A stretch of 64,000 nucleotides of DNA from Streptomyces lanatus (lineage in GTDB: Bacteria; Actinomycetota; Actinomycetes; Streptomycetales; Streptomycetaceae). The stretch is taken from positions 124,001 to 188,000 of the forward strand of contig NZ_BNBM01000002.1 of assembly GCF_014655715.1 (NCBI RefSeq), given 5' to 3'. Below, one piece after another: positions 1 through 8,505 of this stretch; position 1 is the stretch's first letter, and every line of letters begins with the position of its first letter. The notes beneath the pieces were generated by a model that saw nothing but the letters and a program-made list of their open reading frames with translations, searched no databases and had not been told where the DNA came from. The position numbers and the translations under genes were made by a program.

Positions 1-104
1 CCGCGCAGTTCGTACTCGCCGTTCGGGCGGGCCGTGCTGCCGGGGTCCGGGCGCTTCGGCGGTGCGGTGGGCCGGCGGCGCCGGAACGGGTTGGGTAGCT
101 TCAT
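1..104 (-). CDS. 5' end of a leftward gene, product unknown (partial)
   Basis: An ATG on the minus strand at 104-102 is preceded by a plausible ribosome binding site (AGGAAAC). It opens a frame that stays open to the window edge, about 34 residues. The peptide begins MKLPNPFRRRRP and continues rich in Pro and Arg, like the cytoplasmic N-terminus of an actinomycete membrane or regulatory protein. Too little is present to name a family. It is divergent from the dioxygenase gene that follows. Confidence 0.45.
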   Translation of the reverse strand, partial: MKLPNPFRRRRPTAPPKRPDPGSTARPNGEYELR

Positions 105-238
105 ACCCGTTTCCTAGCAACTCCCCCTCGGGACCCGTCCCCGGCGGCGAGTTCCATGACTCGCATAGAACTTGACGGATCCTCACTTTGCCCAACTGAC
201 AGCCCATCAACAGCAAGCCTCCCTACGGTGCCGTGTCC

Positions 239-1012
239 ATGACAGACACCTCACGAGGCACCTCGGAAAACACCGAGAAGGAAACCCCGTTCACGATCGG
301 TCGCCGCACCGTACTGATCGCCACCGGCGCCACCGCCGCGGCCCTGACCGTCGGCGCGGCGGCCCCCGAAACCCCCGCCGCCGCTCAGGCCGCCGCAGCC
401 GTCTGCACCCTCACCAAGGAGATGACCGAAGGCCCCTACTACCTCGACGGACAGCTCGTCCGCGCGGACATCAGCGAGGACAAGACCGGCATCCCGCTGG
501 AGCTCACCCTCACCGTCGTCGACGACGACACCTGCGCGCCACTGGACAACGCCCTGGTGGAGATCTGGCACTGCGACGCCCTCGGCGAGTACTCCGGCTT
601 CGTCGGCAACAACGGCCACGACGAACCCGACAACGGCACTTTCCTACGCGGCGGTGTCCTCACCGGCTCGGACGGCGTCGCGCGCATCACCACCGTGTAT
701 CCCGGCTGGTACCGCGGCCGCTGCGTCCACATCCACGTCAAGGTGCACACCGACGTCACGCTCACCGACGACGGCTCGTTCACCGGCGGCCAGGAACTCC
801 ACACCGGCCAGCTCTTCTTCGACGAGACGATCACGACCCGGGTCGCCGCACTCGCCACCTACGCGGCCAACACCGTCCCGCGCACCACCCTCGCCCAGGA
901 CGGCATCTACGACGACGGAGGCGCCGCGTCCGGACTGCTGACGCTGACCGCGCTGGGCAGCACCCCCTCCGCCGGCTACGCGGGGACGCTCACGCTGGGC
1001 GTGGAGAGCTGA
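239..1012 (+). CDS. Tat-exported intradiol ring-cleavage dioxygenase-like protein
   Basis: The protein has 257 residues. Its N-terminus carries a twin-arginine signal (GRRTVLIATGATAAAL), so it is predicted to be secreted folded. The mature part has intradiol dioxygenase hallmarks: TEGPYYLDG, then VEIWHCDALGEYSGF, then YPGWYRGRCVHIHVKVH. The last holds the Tyr and two His that normally bind ferric iron. The family (protocatechuate 3,4- and catechol 1,2-dioxygenases) opens catechol rings; secreted Streptomyces members are thought to act on lignin-derived aromatics. ATG 239 is preferred over an in-frame GTG at 233; neither has a clear ribosome site. A decayed paralogue lies at about 2 kb. Confidence 0.88.
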   Translation: MTDTSRGTSENTEKETPFTIGRRTVLIATGATAAALTVGAAAPETPAAAQAAAAVCTLTKEMTEGPYYLDGQLVRADISEDKTGIPLELTLTVVDDDTCAPLDNALVEIWHCDALGEYSGFVGNNGHDEPDNGTFLRGGVLTGSDGVARITTVYPGWYRGRCVHIHVKVHTDVTLTDDGSFTGGQELHTGQLFFDETITTRVAALATYAANTVPRTTLAQDGIYDDGGAASGLLTLTALGSTPSAGYAGTLTLGVES

Positions 1013-1025
1013 CGTACACCTGGAG

Positions 1026-1060
1026 GACGGCCGGGCCGCGACGAGCGTGGCCCGGCCGTC
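1026..1060. terminator. bidirectional hairpin terminator between convergent genes
   Basis: A perfect 12-bp stem (GACGGCCGGGCC and its complement) encloses an 11-nt loop. It lies 13 nt after the dioxygenase stop and 10 nt before the stop of the convergent DUF4360 gene, so it can serve both. There is no T-run, as is usual in Streptomyces. Confidence 0.8.
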
Positions 1061-1069
1061 GCCGTATCA

Positions 1070-1747
1070 CTACTTGGCGCCGGGGCACTCCTTCCACGCC
1101 AGGTGGTAGACGGTGCTGATGTCACCGTCGGTCGAGTCCATGGTCATGAAGCTGACCTTGCTCGCGGACGACGTGCCGAGGTTCACCCGCAGCTCGGTGT
1201 TGATGTTGAAGTTGCGCTGCTTCCCGCAGGGCGCCCAGATCAGCTGGGCCCAGTCGGTCTCGTCGGTGGCCTGCCAGTTGTCGTTGAGCGGGCCGCTGAA
1301 CGCGTGGTTGCGGGACTGGGTGTCCGGTGAACCCTGGAAGTAGTACGACGCCTTCTGCGTGGCCTTCGCGCCGGGCTGGAGGGCGGCGAAGCCGCGGTAG
1401 TCGGCGCTGGCGATGGCGTAGGTGAAGCCACCGGGGACATGCACGACCAGGCTGAGCTGGCAGTTCTTGCGGAACGCCGTCGGGTCGGAGTTGCCGCCGA
1501 CCTGGGCGAGGTAGTCGCTGTAGGTGACGGTGAACGCGGTGTTGTCCTCGGAGACGGCGACGGCGGTGGTGCCCGCGGGGCAGCCGGAGCCGTTGACCGT
1601 GGCGACCTTGATGACGATCTTGTCCGGCGGCGGGTCTTCGAACGCGGGGGACGCCTGTGCCGGCAGGGCGGTGGTGAGGAGGGCGGCCAGCGCGCCGCCG
1701 CTCAGCAGCACGCGCACAAGGCCACGTGCCATGGGTCTCTGTGCCAT
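1070..1747 (-). CDS. secreted DUF4360-family protein
   Basis: The protein has 225 residues. ATG 1747 is chosen because AAGGAGA sits just upstream on the minus strand; a longer in-frame reading lacks this. Residues 1-31 form a Sec signal peptide (MAQRPMARGLVRVLL, hydrophobic stretch, ending LPAQAS). The mature part has a Cys near its start (GSGCPAGTTAVAVSEDNTAFTV) and further Cys in the middle and near the end. These fit the DUF4360 family of small secreted actinomycete and fungal proteins of unknown function. The stop faces the dioxygenase stop across a shared terminator. Confidence 0.78.
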   Translation of the reverse strand: MAQRPMARGLVRVLLSGGALAALLTTALPAQASPAFEDPPPDKIVIKVATVNGSGCPAGTTAVAVSEDNTAFTVTYSDYLAQVGGNSDPTAFRKNCQLSLVVHVPGGFTYAIASADYRGFAALQPGAKATQKASYYFQGSPDTQSRNHAFSGPLNDNWQATDETDWAQLIWAPCGKQRNFNINTELRVNLGTSSASKVSFMTMDSTDGDISTVYHLAWKECPGAK

Positions 1748-1992
1748 GGATCTCTCCTTGGGATGGGGGGTGGCTTCGCCCTCCTCATGAACCTCTTCGT
1801 GACCCCTTTGAGGAAACGGTGAGGTTTCTGTGAGGATCGAGGGCGTTCGCATCGTAGGGAGCGGCCAGAACCGCAGCCAGGGTGAACTCCGGCCATTTAC
1901 AACGCAGTTGGGCCCGATTGAGCGATGCGTTCCCAGGCCATTCACAGCCGCACATCAAGGCGCTCCTCAACTACCCTTCTAATTTCCTTCAC

Positions 1993-2460
1993 ATGACGGG
2001 AAACCAAGAGCACGACGGTCGCCGTGGCGGGCGGCCTGGCCTCGGCCGACACGACGACAACAGCCACGAGGAGGAGGACAACGGCACCTCCCTGCGCGGC
2101 GGCCGGATGACCGACGAGAGCGGACAGTGCGACATCACCTCGATCTGGCCGGGGCACTACGTGTCGCGCGCGGTGCATGTCCATATGCGAGTGCACACGG
2201 ACGTGACGCTCACCGGCGACTCGTACACAGGCGGCGAGATCATTCACACCGGGCAGCTCTTCTTCGACCCGGACATCAGCACGGAGGTGCAGACGACCTC
2301 GCCGTACGCGAAGAACACCACGCCAGAGACCCGGTTGGAGGACGACGGCATCTACGACGACTCAGGCGCGTCCTCCGGTCTGCTGACCCTGGCGGCACTC
2401 GGTCACAGCGTGTCCGACGGCTACAAGGCGACCTTGACAGTGGGCGTCACCTCCGACTGA
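1993..2460 (+). pseudogene. decayed intradiol dioxygenase (C-terminal half)
   Basis: From the DNGT motif onward the reading frame parallels the dioxygenase at 239-1012: SRAVHVHMRVHTDVTLTGD, HTGQLFFDP, DDGIYDDSGASSGLLTL. The N-terminal half with the TEGPYY and WHCDA motifs is absent. A different frame just upstream (from 2006) reads KSTTVAVAGGLASADTTT, which looks like the remnant of a Tat or Sec signal peptide. The simplest explanation is an internal deletion that joined the signal region to the C-terminal half out of frame. Both metal-binding His survive but the fold cannot be complete. Confidence 0.72.
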
Positions 2461-2473
2461 GCCCGTAGGACGG

Positions 2474-3103
2474 TCAGGAAGCCGGGCCGAGCAGGCGTTT
2501 GGCGCGGTGGGGGGAGGTGTCCAGCTTGGCGAGGACGCCGACGCTGGCGACGTTGGGCAGGATCAACTGGTACAGCCGCGCTATCTCCTCGTCCAGGCCC
2601 GGGCCCTGTGGCCGCGCCTCCGTCACCAGTTGCACACCGGTCCAGGCACCCACGGCCAGCCGCGCGATCTCGGCGGGGACCGCGTGCGGCAGCAACTCGC
2701 CGCGCTGCTCGGCCTCGACGAGCAGGTCCTCGCCCAGGTTGATCCAGTCCGGCCAGCGGGTGCCGAACATGCTGCGCGCCTTGGGGTCGACGGACAGCTG
2801 GACGGCGGCGCGCAGCATCGGCTCCTGGGGCATCCGGTGGGCAAGGAGGAGGCCGAGGTCGACCCATTCCTGGAGCTTGTACGTCTGCGGGAGGATCCCC
2901 TCGCGGGTCACGGCCCCGTCGAGCACGCCGCGCGCCATCGCTTCCTTGGTCGGGAAGTGGAAGTACAGGGCGCCCCGGGTCAGCCCGGTCCGCTCGACGA
3001 GGGCCGCGATGGTGGCGGCCTCGTAGCCGACCTCGATGAAGAGGCCGGCCATGGCTTCCAGGATGGACTCACGCGTACGGATCGCACGCTCCTGACGTGC
3101 CAC
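2474..3103 (-). CDS. gamma-butyrolactone receptor-type TetR regulator (ScbR/ArpA-like)
   Basis: The protein has 209 residues. The N-terminus MARQERAIRTRESILEAM, the recognition region LTRGALYFHFPTKE, and the ligand-domain signatures LQEWVDLGLLLAHRM, FGTRWPDWI and the ending VLAKLDTSPHRA match the autoregulator-receptor group of TetR proteins. Such receptors repress antibiotic genes until a gamma-butyrolactone-like signal releases them. It lies 113 bp from the stop of the carboxylic acid reductase gene, with an ARE-like palindrome in the gap that may mediate autorepression. It is one of three such receptors in the first 13 kb and resembles the one at 12191 most closely. Confidence 0.9.
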   Translation of the reverse strand: MARQERAIRTRESILEAMAGLFIEVGYEAATIAALVERTGLTRGALYFHFPTKEAMARGVLDGAVTREGILPQTYKLQEWVDLGLLLAHRMPQEPMLRAAVQLSVDPKARSMFGTRWPDWINLGEDLLVEAEQRGELLPHAVPAEIARLAVGAWTGVQLVTEARPQGPGLDEEIARLYQLILPNVASVGVLAKLDTSPHRAKRLLGPAS

Positions 3104-3163
3104 TCGGCCGCCCTCCAGTCTCTTCCCAGGCCCTGCCGGAACGTTGAACCGTCGACCATGGGC

Positions 3164-3179
3164 TACCGAAGGTTCGGAA
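3164..3179. promoter_or_regulatory. ARE-like operator upstream of the receptor gene
   Basis: The interrupted palindrome ACCGAAGGTTCGG (5-bp arms CCGAA/TTCGG, 2-nt centre) lies about 60 bp upstream of the receptor start at 3103. Its ACCG/CGG half-sites resemble binding sites of ArpA/ScbR-type repressors and the site in the AfsA/receptor intergenic region. Autoregulation is inferred. Confidence 0.45.
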
Positions 3180-3216
3180 TGGTACCAAGCCCTTCCGGCC
3201 GTCCCGGCAGGGGAGA

Positions 3217-6200
3217 TCAGTGTCCGGACCCGGTCCCCGCCGCGCTCGCCATCAGGCTCTTCAGATCCCGCGCGTACTTGACGACGAGGTCACGGGTGAG
3301 GCTCGGGATGTCCCCGTGTCCGTCCGCGCCGTCGGCGCGGACGGCCGCGCGGAACCGCTCGGAGGGGATGACGGATCCGGGCACCGCTTCCTCGGGCTCC
3401 TTGAAGCCGTGCAGGATGGGCAGCGCCGTGTACTGCCGCAGTGCCTCGGGCAGGGCGCGCATCGCCGCCTCGAACCGGACGTACCAGTCCGCGTGGTCCG
3501 CCACCCGCTCGATGGGGTGGCCCTCCTGGACCAGCCAGTCGACGAAGGTGTCGAGGGAGACGCCGTCGTCGTTCGGGTTCACGAGGCCGAACGTCCGGTA
3601 CTCGGACGGGTGCCGGGGCGCGCCACGGCCGCCGAGGGCGACCACGGCCGCGGCGGTGAAGTCGACCGGCAGTCCGTCGTAGTGGGCCTTCTCGCCGTCC
3701 GCGCGGTAGAAGGTGCGCGGCGCGATGCCGGTGGCGAGCACGCTGAACAGCAGTCGGCTGAACATGTCGGGGACGTTCAGCTGTCCGCCGTACCGGCTGT
3801 GCGCGAGGATCATGTTGGAGCGGAACGTGGTGACCGGCAGTCCGCACAGGTCGTGCGCCTCGCGCAGCAGTACCTCGCCGGCCCATTTGCTGGTCGCGTA
3901 TCCGCCGGCGTAGCCGCCGTCGACGTCCTGGACCGGCATGGCGAGGCGGGGGTCGGTGTCCTCGTCGAGGGCGGGCTGTCCGGGGCGTGCGGTGGCGACC
4001 GCGACGCTGGAGATGTAGGTGACCGGCTTCATCCGGCTGGTGAGGGCCAGCTGGACGAGTTCGGCGGTGCCGACGACGTTGGCCTCGAAGAGGTGCGGGT
4101 AGGGCAGGACGTGGTTGACCAGCGCGCCGGCGTGGACGATCAGGTCGACCTCGTCGGCCAGCCGGTCCCAGGACGCCTCGTCCAGGCCGAGCCGCGGCTC
4201 GGCCATGTCCCCCGCCACGACGTCCAGATGGTCCGCGGCCAGTTCCTGGTACGTCCGCACCAGTTCCGGGTCGCCGCTGTCGAAGGCGGCGTCCAGCCGG
4301 CGCCGGGCCGCGGCGTCGTCCTTCCCGCGCACCAGGGCGATCAGCCGGCCGCCGGCCGGTGCCAGCGTGCGCAGCCACTCCAGGGCGAGGAAACGGCCGA
4401 GATAGCCGCTCGCGCCGGTGAGCAGCACGGTGCGCGGTTCGCCCTGCGGGCGGGGCAGTGCCTGGGCGTCGGTGAGGAGGCGGGCGTCGATGAACCTGTC
4501 GAGGGTGAGGTCCTTGGCGTGGACCTCGGTCGCGCCCTCGCCGTGCACCGAGGCGAACGTGGGCCGCCGCTCGGTGGTGCCGCGCCGGGCCTCGATGTGC
4601 TCGGCCAGGTGCCGCAGGTCGTAGGCGGGGCTGATGACCATGTCCACCGGCACCCGGACGCCGAAGGTGTCCTGGAGCAGGTTCGAGAAGGAGACCGCGG
4701 ACAGCGAGTCGCCGCCCAGGTCCCTGAAGTGCGCGTCCGGGCCGATGTCGGCCATGGATCCGGCGAGCAGCGCACGTGCGGCGCGCTGCACGGTCTCCAG
4801 CACCGGCCGGTCCGCGCCGGAGAGGCGGATCGCCGCGAGTTCCTCGTCCTCGCGGGCGGTCGTGTCGGCGTACAGCGCGTCGAGACGTTCGCCGTAACGT
4901 TCCGCCAGGCGGGGCCACAGCAGCTTGCGGTGGTCCGAGAGCAGGCCGTTGGCCTGGCTGAACGGTTCGGTCTCGATCAGGAAGTCACGCGGGATCTCGT
5001 ACGAGTTGAGACCGGTCTCCTTGGCCAGCTCCTGGAGCGTCCCGCTCAGCCGCTGCTTGAGGGCCCGCTCGTCCCCGTCGGACTCCCGCAGCGCGTCGGG
5101 GGTGGGCACGACGACGGCTAGGAGGTAGGACCGCTCGCTGTCGCCGTGGACGAAGATCTGCCGCACCAGCGGGCTCGCGGCGAAGACGGCCTCCAGCCGG
5201 GAGGGGGCGACGAACTCGCCCTGGGACAGCTTCAGTACGTTGCCGCGGCGGGCCAGGATGGCGATCCGGTCGGGCTCCAGCTCCGCGACGATGTCACCGG
5301 TCCGGTAGTAGCCGTCCTCGTCGAACAGCTCCGCGGACAGCTCGGGCTGCCGGTAGTAGCCGGGGACGACGGCGTCGGAACGCAGCAGGAGTTCGCCGCG
5401 CGGGTGCGGCAGATCGGTGCGGAAGTAGCCGAGTTCGGGTACGTCGGCGAGCTTGTAGTCGGTGACCGGCGGGCGCAGCAGCACCCCGTCTACCGAGACT
5501 CCGGCGGCCTCGGTGGAGCCGTAGACGATGTGCAGGTCGAGGCCCAGCAGGGACTCGATGAACGCGGTCAGTTCGGTCGAGAGCGGGGCGGAGCCGGAGC
5601 TGGCCCAGGTGACCCGGCCGCCGAGGACGTTCTCCCGGATGTCCGCGCGCACCTCGGCCTCGGCCTCCGCGCGGTCGGTGCCGGCCGCGGTGCGCCGCTC
5701 CACCTCGCTCCGGAAGCGCTGGTGGAGCATCTCGCACACCCGGGGCACCAGGGACAGTTCCGTGGGCCGGGCGAGGGCGATGTCCTCGAAGAACGTCGAC
5801 AGATCACTGCCGGCCGTGAAGTAACTGGCGCCGCCGCGCACCATGGTGGCCTTCAGCGAGGAGTGTCCCGCCACATGGCTCATCGGCATGTAGTGGAAGG
5901 TGACGGCGTACGACTCGTCGAAGAGCTTCGCCCAGGCGCCGCCCCACATGGCGCCGGCCAGCCGCTCGGTGTACATGGCGCCCTTGGGCGTACCGGTGCT
6001 TCCCGAGGTGTAGATGAGCATCGCCAGCGGGTCCTCGCCGTCGGCGGCGGTGAACAGCGGGGCCTCGGGCAGGGCGGCGCCCCGCTCGATCAGGTCCCGC
6101 AGGATGTCCACGACCACGGCGGGGCGGGCCTCGGTGAGGCGGTCGAGGGCCGCGGCGAGGGTCTCGCGGTGGTCGTCCGCCTCGGGGTGGAAGTCGAAGA

Positions 6201-6648
6201 CCACCAGTCGCCGCACCGAGTCGCTGTCGCGTATCAGGTCGACCGCGGCGTCGAGGCGCTCAAGGCTCGCGGCCACCACGAACGGCTCGGTCTCCGCCAT
6301 GATCGCCCGCAGCTGCGCGGGGGCTGCGCTGGTCTGGAGCGGGACGGTGACGGCGCCGAGATGGATGCAGGCGAGGTCGACGGTGGCCCAGTCGCGGCTG
6401 GTGAAGCCGAGGACGGCGACCCGCTCACCGGGCCTGAGCGGGTGGTCCGGGCGGTGGTGCCATTCGCCGGCGACCGCTCTGACCCGCGTCCACAGTTCGC
6501 GGTAGGTGGTCGTCTCGTAGCGGGGCAGCAGCCGGATCGAGACCCGTCCCGTGGCGGAGTCACGCGCGAACTCCTTCGCGCGTTCTCCGACGGCGGGGCG
6601 GTCCGCGTGGCGTTCCATGACGGATGCCACCAGTTGCGCAAGTCGCAT
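3217..6648 (-). CDS. car: carboxylic acid reductase (adenylation-PCP-reductase)
   Basis: The protein has 1143 residues. CAR enzymes adenylate a carboxylic acid, load it on a phosphopantetheine arm and reduce it to the aldehyde with NADPH. The adenylation domain (residues 1-600) has the P-loop YTSGSTGTPKGAMY near 214 and YRTGDI. The carrier domain has LGGDSLSAVSF with the modified Ser at 648. The Rossmann reductase domain starts with LLTGASGYLGRFLALEW near 743 and keeps the YATSKWAGEVLL motif. The order and length match mycobacterial and Nocardia CARs. ATG 6648 has GGAGA at good spacing; a start at 6768 (40 residues longer) has no ribosome site. A phosphopantetheinyl transferase must come from elsewhere. 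Its place among GBL receptors suggests reduction of a pathway acid or signal precursor (inference). Confidence 0.93.
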   Translation of the reverse strand: MRLAQLVASVMERHADRPAVGERAKEFARDSATGRVSIRLLPRYETTTYRELWTRVRAVAGEWHHRPDHPLRPGERVAVLGFTSRDWATVDLACIHLGAVTVPLQTSAAPAQLRAIMAETEPFVVAASLERLDAAVDLIRDSDSVRRLVVFDFHPEADDHRETLAAALDRLTEARPAVVVDILRDLIERGAALPEAPLFTAADGEDPLAMLIYTSGSTGTPKGAMYTERLAGAMWGGAWAKLFDESYAVTFHYMPMSHVAGHSSLKATMVRGGASYFTAGSDLSTFFEDIALARPTELSLVPRVCEMLHQRFRSEVERRTAAGTDRAEAEAEVRADIRENVLGGRVTWASSGSAPLSTELTAFIESLLGLDLHIVYGSTEAAGVSVDGVLLRPPVTDYKLADVPELGYFRTDLPHPRGELLLRSDAVVPGYYRQPELSAELFDEDGYYRTGDIVAELEPDRIAILARRGNVLKLSQGEFVAPSRLEAVFAASPLVRQIFVHGDSERSYLLAVVVPTPDALRESDGDERALKQRLSGTLQELAKETGLNSYEIPRDFLIETEPFSQANGLLSDHRKLLWPRLAERYGERLDALYADTTAREDEELAAIRLSGADRPVLETVQRAARALLAGSMADIGPDAHFRDLGGDSLSAVSFSNLLQDTFGVRVPVDMVISPAYDLRHLAEHIEARRGTTERRPTFASVHGEGATEVHAKDLTLDRFIDARLLTDAQALPRPQGEPRTVLLTGASGYLGRFLALEWLRTLAPAGGRLIALVRGKDDAAARRRLDAAFDSGDPELVRTYQELAADHLDVVAGDMAEPRLGLDEASWDRLADEVDLIVHAGALVNHVLPYPHLFEANVVGTAELVQLALTSRMKPVTYISSVAVATARPGQPALDEDTDPRLAMPVQDVDGGYAGGYATSKWAGEVLLREAHDLCGLPVTTFRSNMILAHSRYGGQLNVPDMFSRLLFSVLATGIAPRTFYRADGEKAHYDGLPVDFTAAAVVALGGRGAPRHPSEYRTFGLVNPNDDGVSLDTFVDWLVQEGHPIERVADHADWYVRFEAAMRALPEALRQYTALPILHGFKEPEEAVPGSVIPSERFRAAVRADGADGHGDIPSLTRDLVVKYARDLKSLMASAAGTGSGH

Positions 6649-6913
6649 TCTGAGTCTCCGCGTCGCGTGTTCCAACTCGTCACCCGAAGGTAGACACAGC
6701 GGACGGGATCCCTGAGGAATCGGTCGACGATCTGTCAGGTCACCGACCGGCTCCGGCTGCCTCGACATGCCGGGTGCGACATCGCGCCACTGTCAGTAAC
6801 TCTTCGTACATGGTGCGTTGTCGACGTGGTAAGAGTGGAGGACTCTCGGGGCGGAAGCCCGCTGGTCCGCGCGCCGTCCCCCCTCTTCCTTCTCCCTCTC
6901 CGGAGTGCGCATC

Positions 6914-7657
6914 GTGATGCAGGACCGTGCCGCAAGGACGCGACGAGATTTGATCCGATCCGCGGCCGAGCTCATCGAACAGGGCGGATTCGCCGGAGCC
7001 TCCGTCGGGCAGATATGTGCCCTGGCCGGGGTCAGCCGCGGCGCCCTGCACTTCCATTTCGGCAACAAGCAGGCCCTGGGCGAGGCGGTGGAGTCGACCG
7101 CCGCCGAGATCCTGCTGTGTGTGACGGGGCAGGTCCCGGAGCGGCACCCCGCACCGCTGCAGTTCCTCGTCGACACCTCGCACACGCTCGCCCAGCGGGT
7201 GGTGTGCGACCCGGTGCTCAGAGCGGGATTCACCCTGGCGCACGACGCGGCCTGGCACAGTGACGTGAGCCTGTGGCAGCACTGGCGGCAGTGGGTGCGC
7301 GGGCTGCTCGACCTCGCCCGGCGGCAGGGCAGTCTTGCTCGCGACGTCGATCTCGACGGCGCGGTTTCCGCCATCACCGCGCTGATGGCCGGTCTCGAGG
7401 GGCTGGAGCGCGATCCGGCCCGCGACCGGATCGCCCGCTCGGTGACGCCGTTCTGGCGTCTGGTGCTGCCTCAGCTGGCCGCGGAGGCGGTGCGGGGCCG
7501 GATCGAGGCGGCGGGCAGCTCCGCCGCCATGGCCGACGAACCGCCGCTGGAGCGCTGGCGGTTGGACGACGGGGCCGCCCCGCACGAATGCGCCGCGATG
7601 TCCGACGCGGAGCTGTGCTGCGTCCCCTACAGGGAGATGAGCGGCTCCGCCTCGTAG
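6914..7657 (+). CDS. gamma-butyrolactone receptor-like TetR regulator, second copy
   Basis: The protein has 247 residues. GTG 6914 or ATG 6917 follow GGAG at 6902. The helix-turn-helix (QDRAARTRRDLIRSAAEL, VSRGALHFHFGNKQALGEAVE) is clearly of the ScbR/ArpA group. The ligand domain is more divergent: it lacks the FGTRWP and LDTSPHR signatures of the other two copies and carries a 40-residue C-terminal tail (MADEPPLERWRLDDGAAPHE). That pattern recalls pseudo-receptors such as ScbR2, which respond to other ligands (inference). It is divergent from the CAR gene across 265 bp. Its last 31 bp overlap the 3' end of the convergent lyase-like gene. Confidence 0.85.
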   Translation: MMQDRAARTRRDLIRSAAELIEQGGFAGASVGQICALAGVSRGALHFHFGNKQALGEAVESTAAEILLCVTGQVPERHPAPLQFLVDTSHTLAQRVVCDPVLRAGFTLAHDAAWHSDVSLWQHWRQWVRGLLDLARRQGSLARDVDLDGAVSAITALMAGLEGLERDPARDRIARSVTPFWRLVLPQLAAEAVRGRIEAAGSSAAMADEPPLERWRLDDGAAPHECAAMSDAELCCVPYREMSGSAS

Positions 7658-8421
7658 GCCCGGTGCAGCAGGTCCAGGAAAGCCGGTGCCTCGGGCAGGG
7701 ACGTCGGGCCGATACGGCGGACCTCGACGCCCGGCGTCCATGAGTTCATGACCGCCCCGCCCGCCAGTGCCGGCAGATCCGCGGGGGTGACCTCCCGTAC
7801 GCGCTGGGGGACGCCGAGGCGGTCCAGTTGCCTGCGGACGACGCCCATCGTGACCCCGGCCAGCATCCCGGCCGCCGGCCACACCACGGCGGTGCCGTCC
7901 CAGAAGGCGAGGTTCCAGATCGAGGCCTCGCTCAGCCGGCCCCGGCGGTCGGTGAACGCGACGTCGTCGCAGCCCTGTTGGACGGCCTGGCGCGGGAAGT
8001 AGGTCTTGGCGGGTTCGCCGACGTGCTTCACGGACGGCAGGAAACGCTCGTGCTCCACGACCGCGAGGGTGAGCGGGCCCGCGGGGCCGGTGGCCGGTGG
8101 TGCGCCGCGGACCAGGAGTTCGGGGTCCTCGTCGGGTCCGGCCACGGTGAACTCGCCGGACGGGGAGTAGACGGTCGCGGTCAGCGAGAGGTCGGCGGGG
8201 GCGTCGTCCAGGGCGGCGCGCAGCCAGGTCCGCACCCGGTCGTCGGGCAGTGCCCGGCCGAACAGTTCGAGCGAGGCGTGTCGCAGTCGGGCGAGATGCA
8301 GATCGAGGCCGCGCACCCGGCCGGCACGGATCTGCATCGCGGTGAAGTGGGCGTATCCGGCGAAGGCGAGCGGTGCCAGGTCCGCCACGCCGGCCGTGCG
8401 GTCGTTGCGCCTGGTGTTCAT
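7627..8421 (-). CDS. class IV PLP aminotransferase / aminodeoxychorismate lyase-like
   Basis: The protein has 264 residues from ATG 8421. The fold-type IV pattern is visible: FTAMQIRAGRVRGLDLHLARL, the probable PLP lysine in LPSVKHVGEPAKTYF, DVAFTDRRGRLSEASIWNLAF, and the late GVTMGVVRRQL. Family members are 4-amino-4-deoxychorismate lyases (PabC) or branched-chain/D-amino acid aminotransferases. In this cluster, which makes aminodeoxyisochorismate-type compounds, a role on an amino-chorismate derivative or as a pathway aminotransferase is possible but not shown. No strong ribosome site is seen. It converges on and overlaps the regulator at 7657. Confidence 0.75.
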   Translation of the reverse strand: MNTRRNDRTAGVADLAPLAFAGYAHFTAMQIRAGRVRGLDLHLARLRHASLELFGRALPDDRVRTWLRAALDDAPADLSLTATVYSPSGEFTVAGPDEDPELLVRGAPPATGPAGPLTLAVVEHERFLPSVKHVGEPAKTYFPRQAVQQGCDDVAFTDRRGRLSEASIWNLAFWDGTAVVWPAAGMLAGVTMGVVRRQLDRLGVPQRVREVTPADLPALAGGAVMNSWTPGVEVRRIGPTSLPEAPAFLDLLHRAYEAEPLISL

Positions 8422-8505
8422 CGAATGGGCAGTCGTCACGCCCTGCCAACGACCCGGCTCCCGGGCGGACACCTCGGAAACGTCCGGTGGGAGCCGGGAG
8501 TTCGC

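Noticed and set aside
6720..6750. Spaced inverted repeat TCGGTCG...CGACCG near the CAR start
   Set aside because: The arms are only 6 bp with a 17-bp gap and partly inside a possible N-terminal extension, so it is too weak to call an operator.
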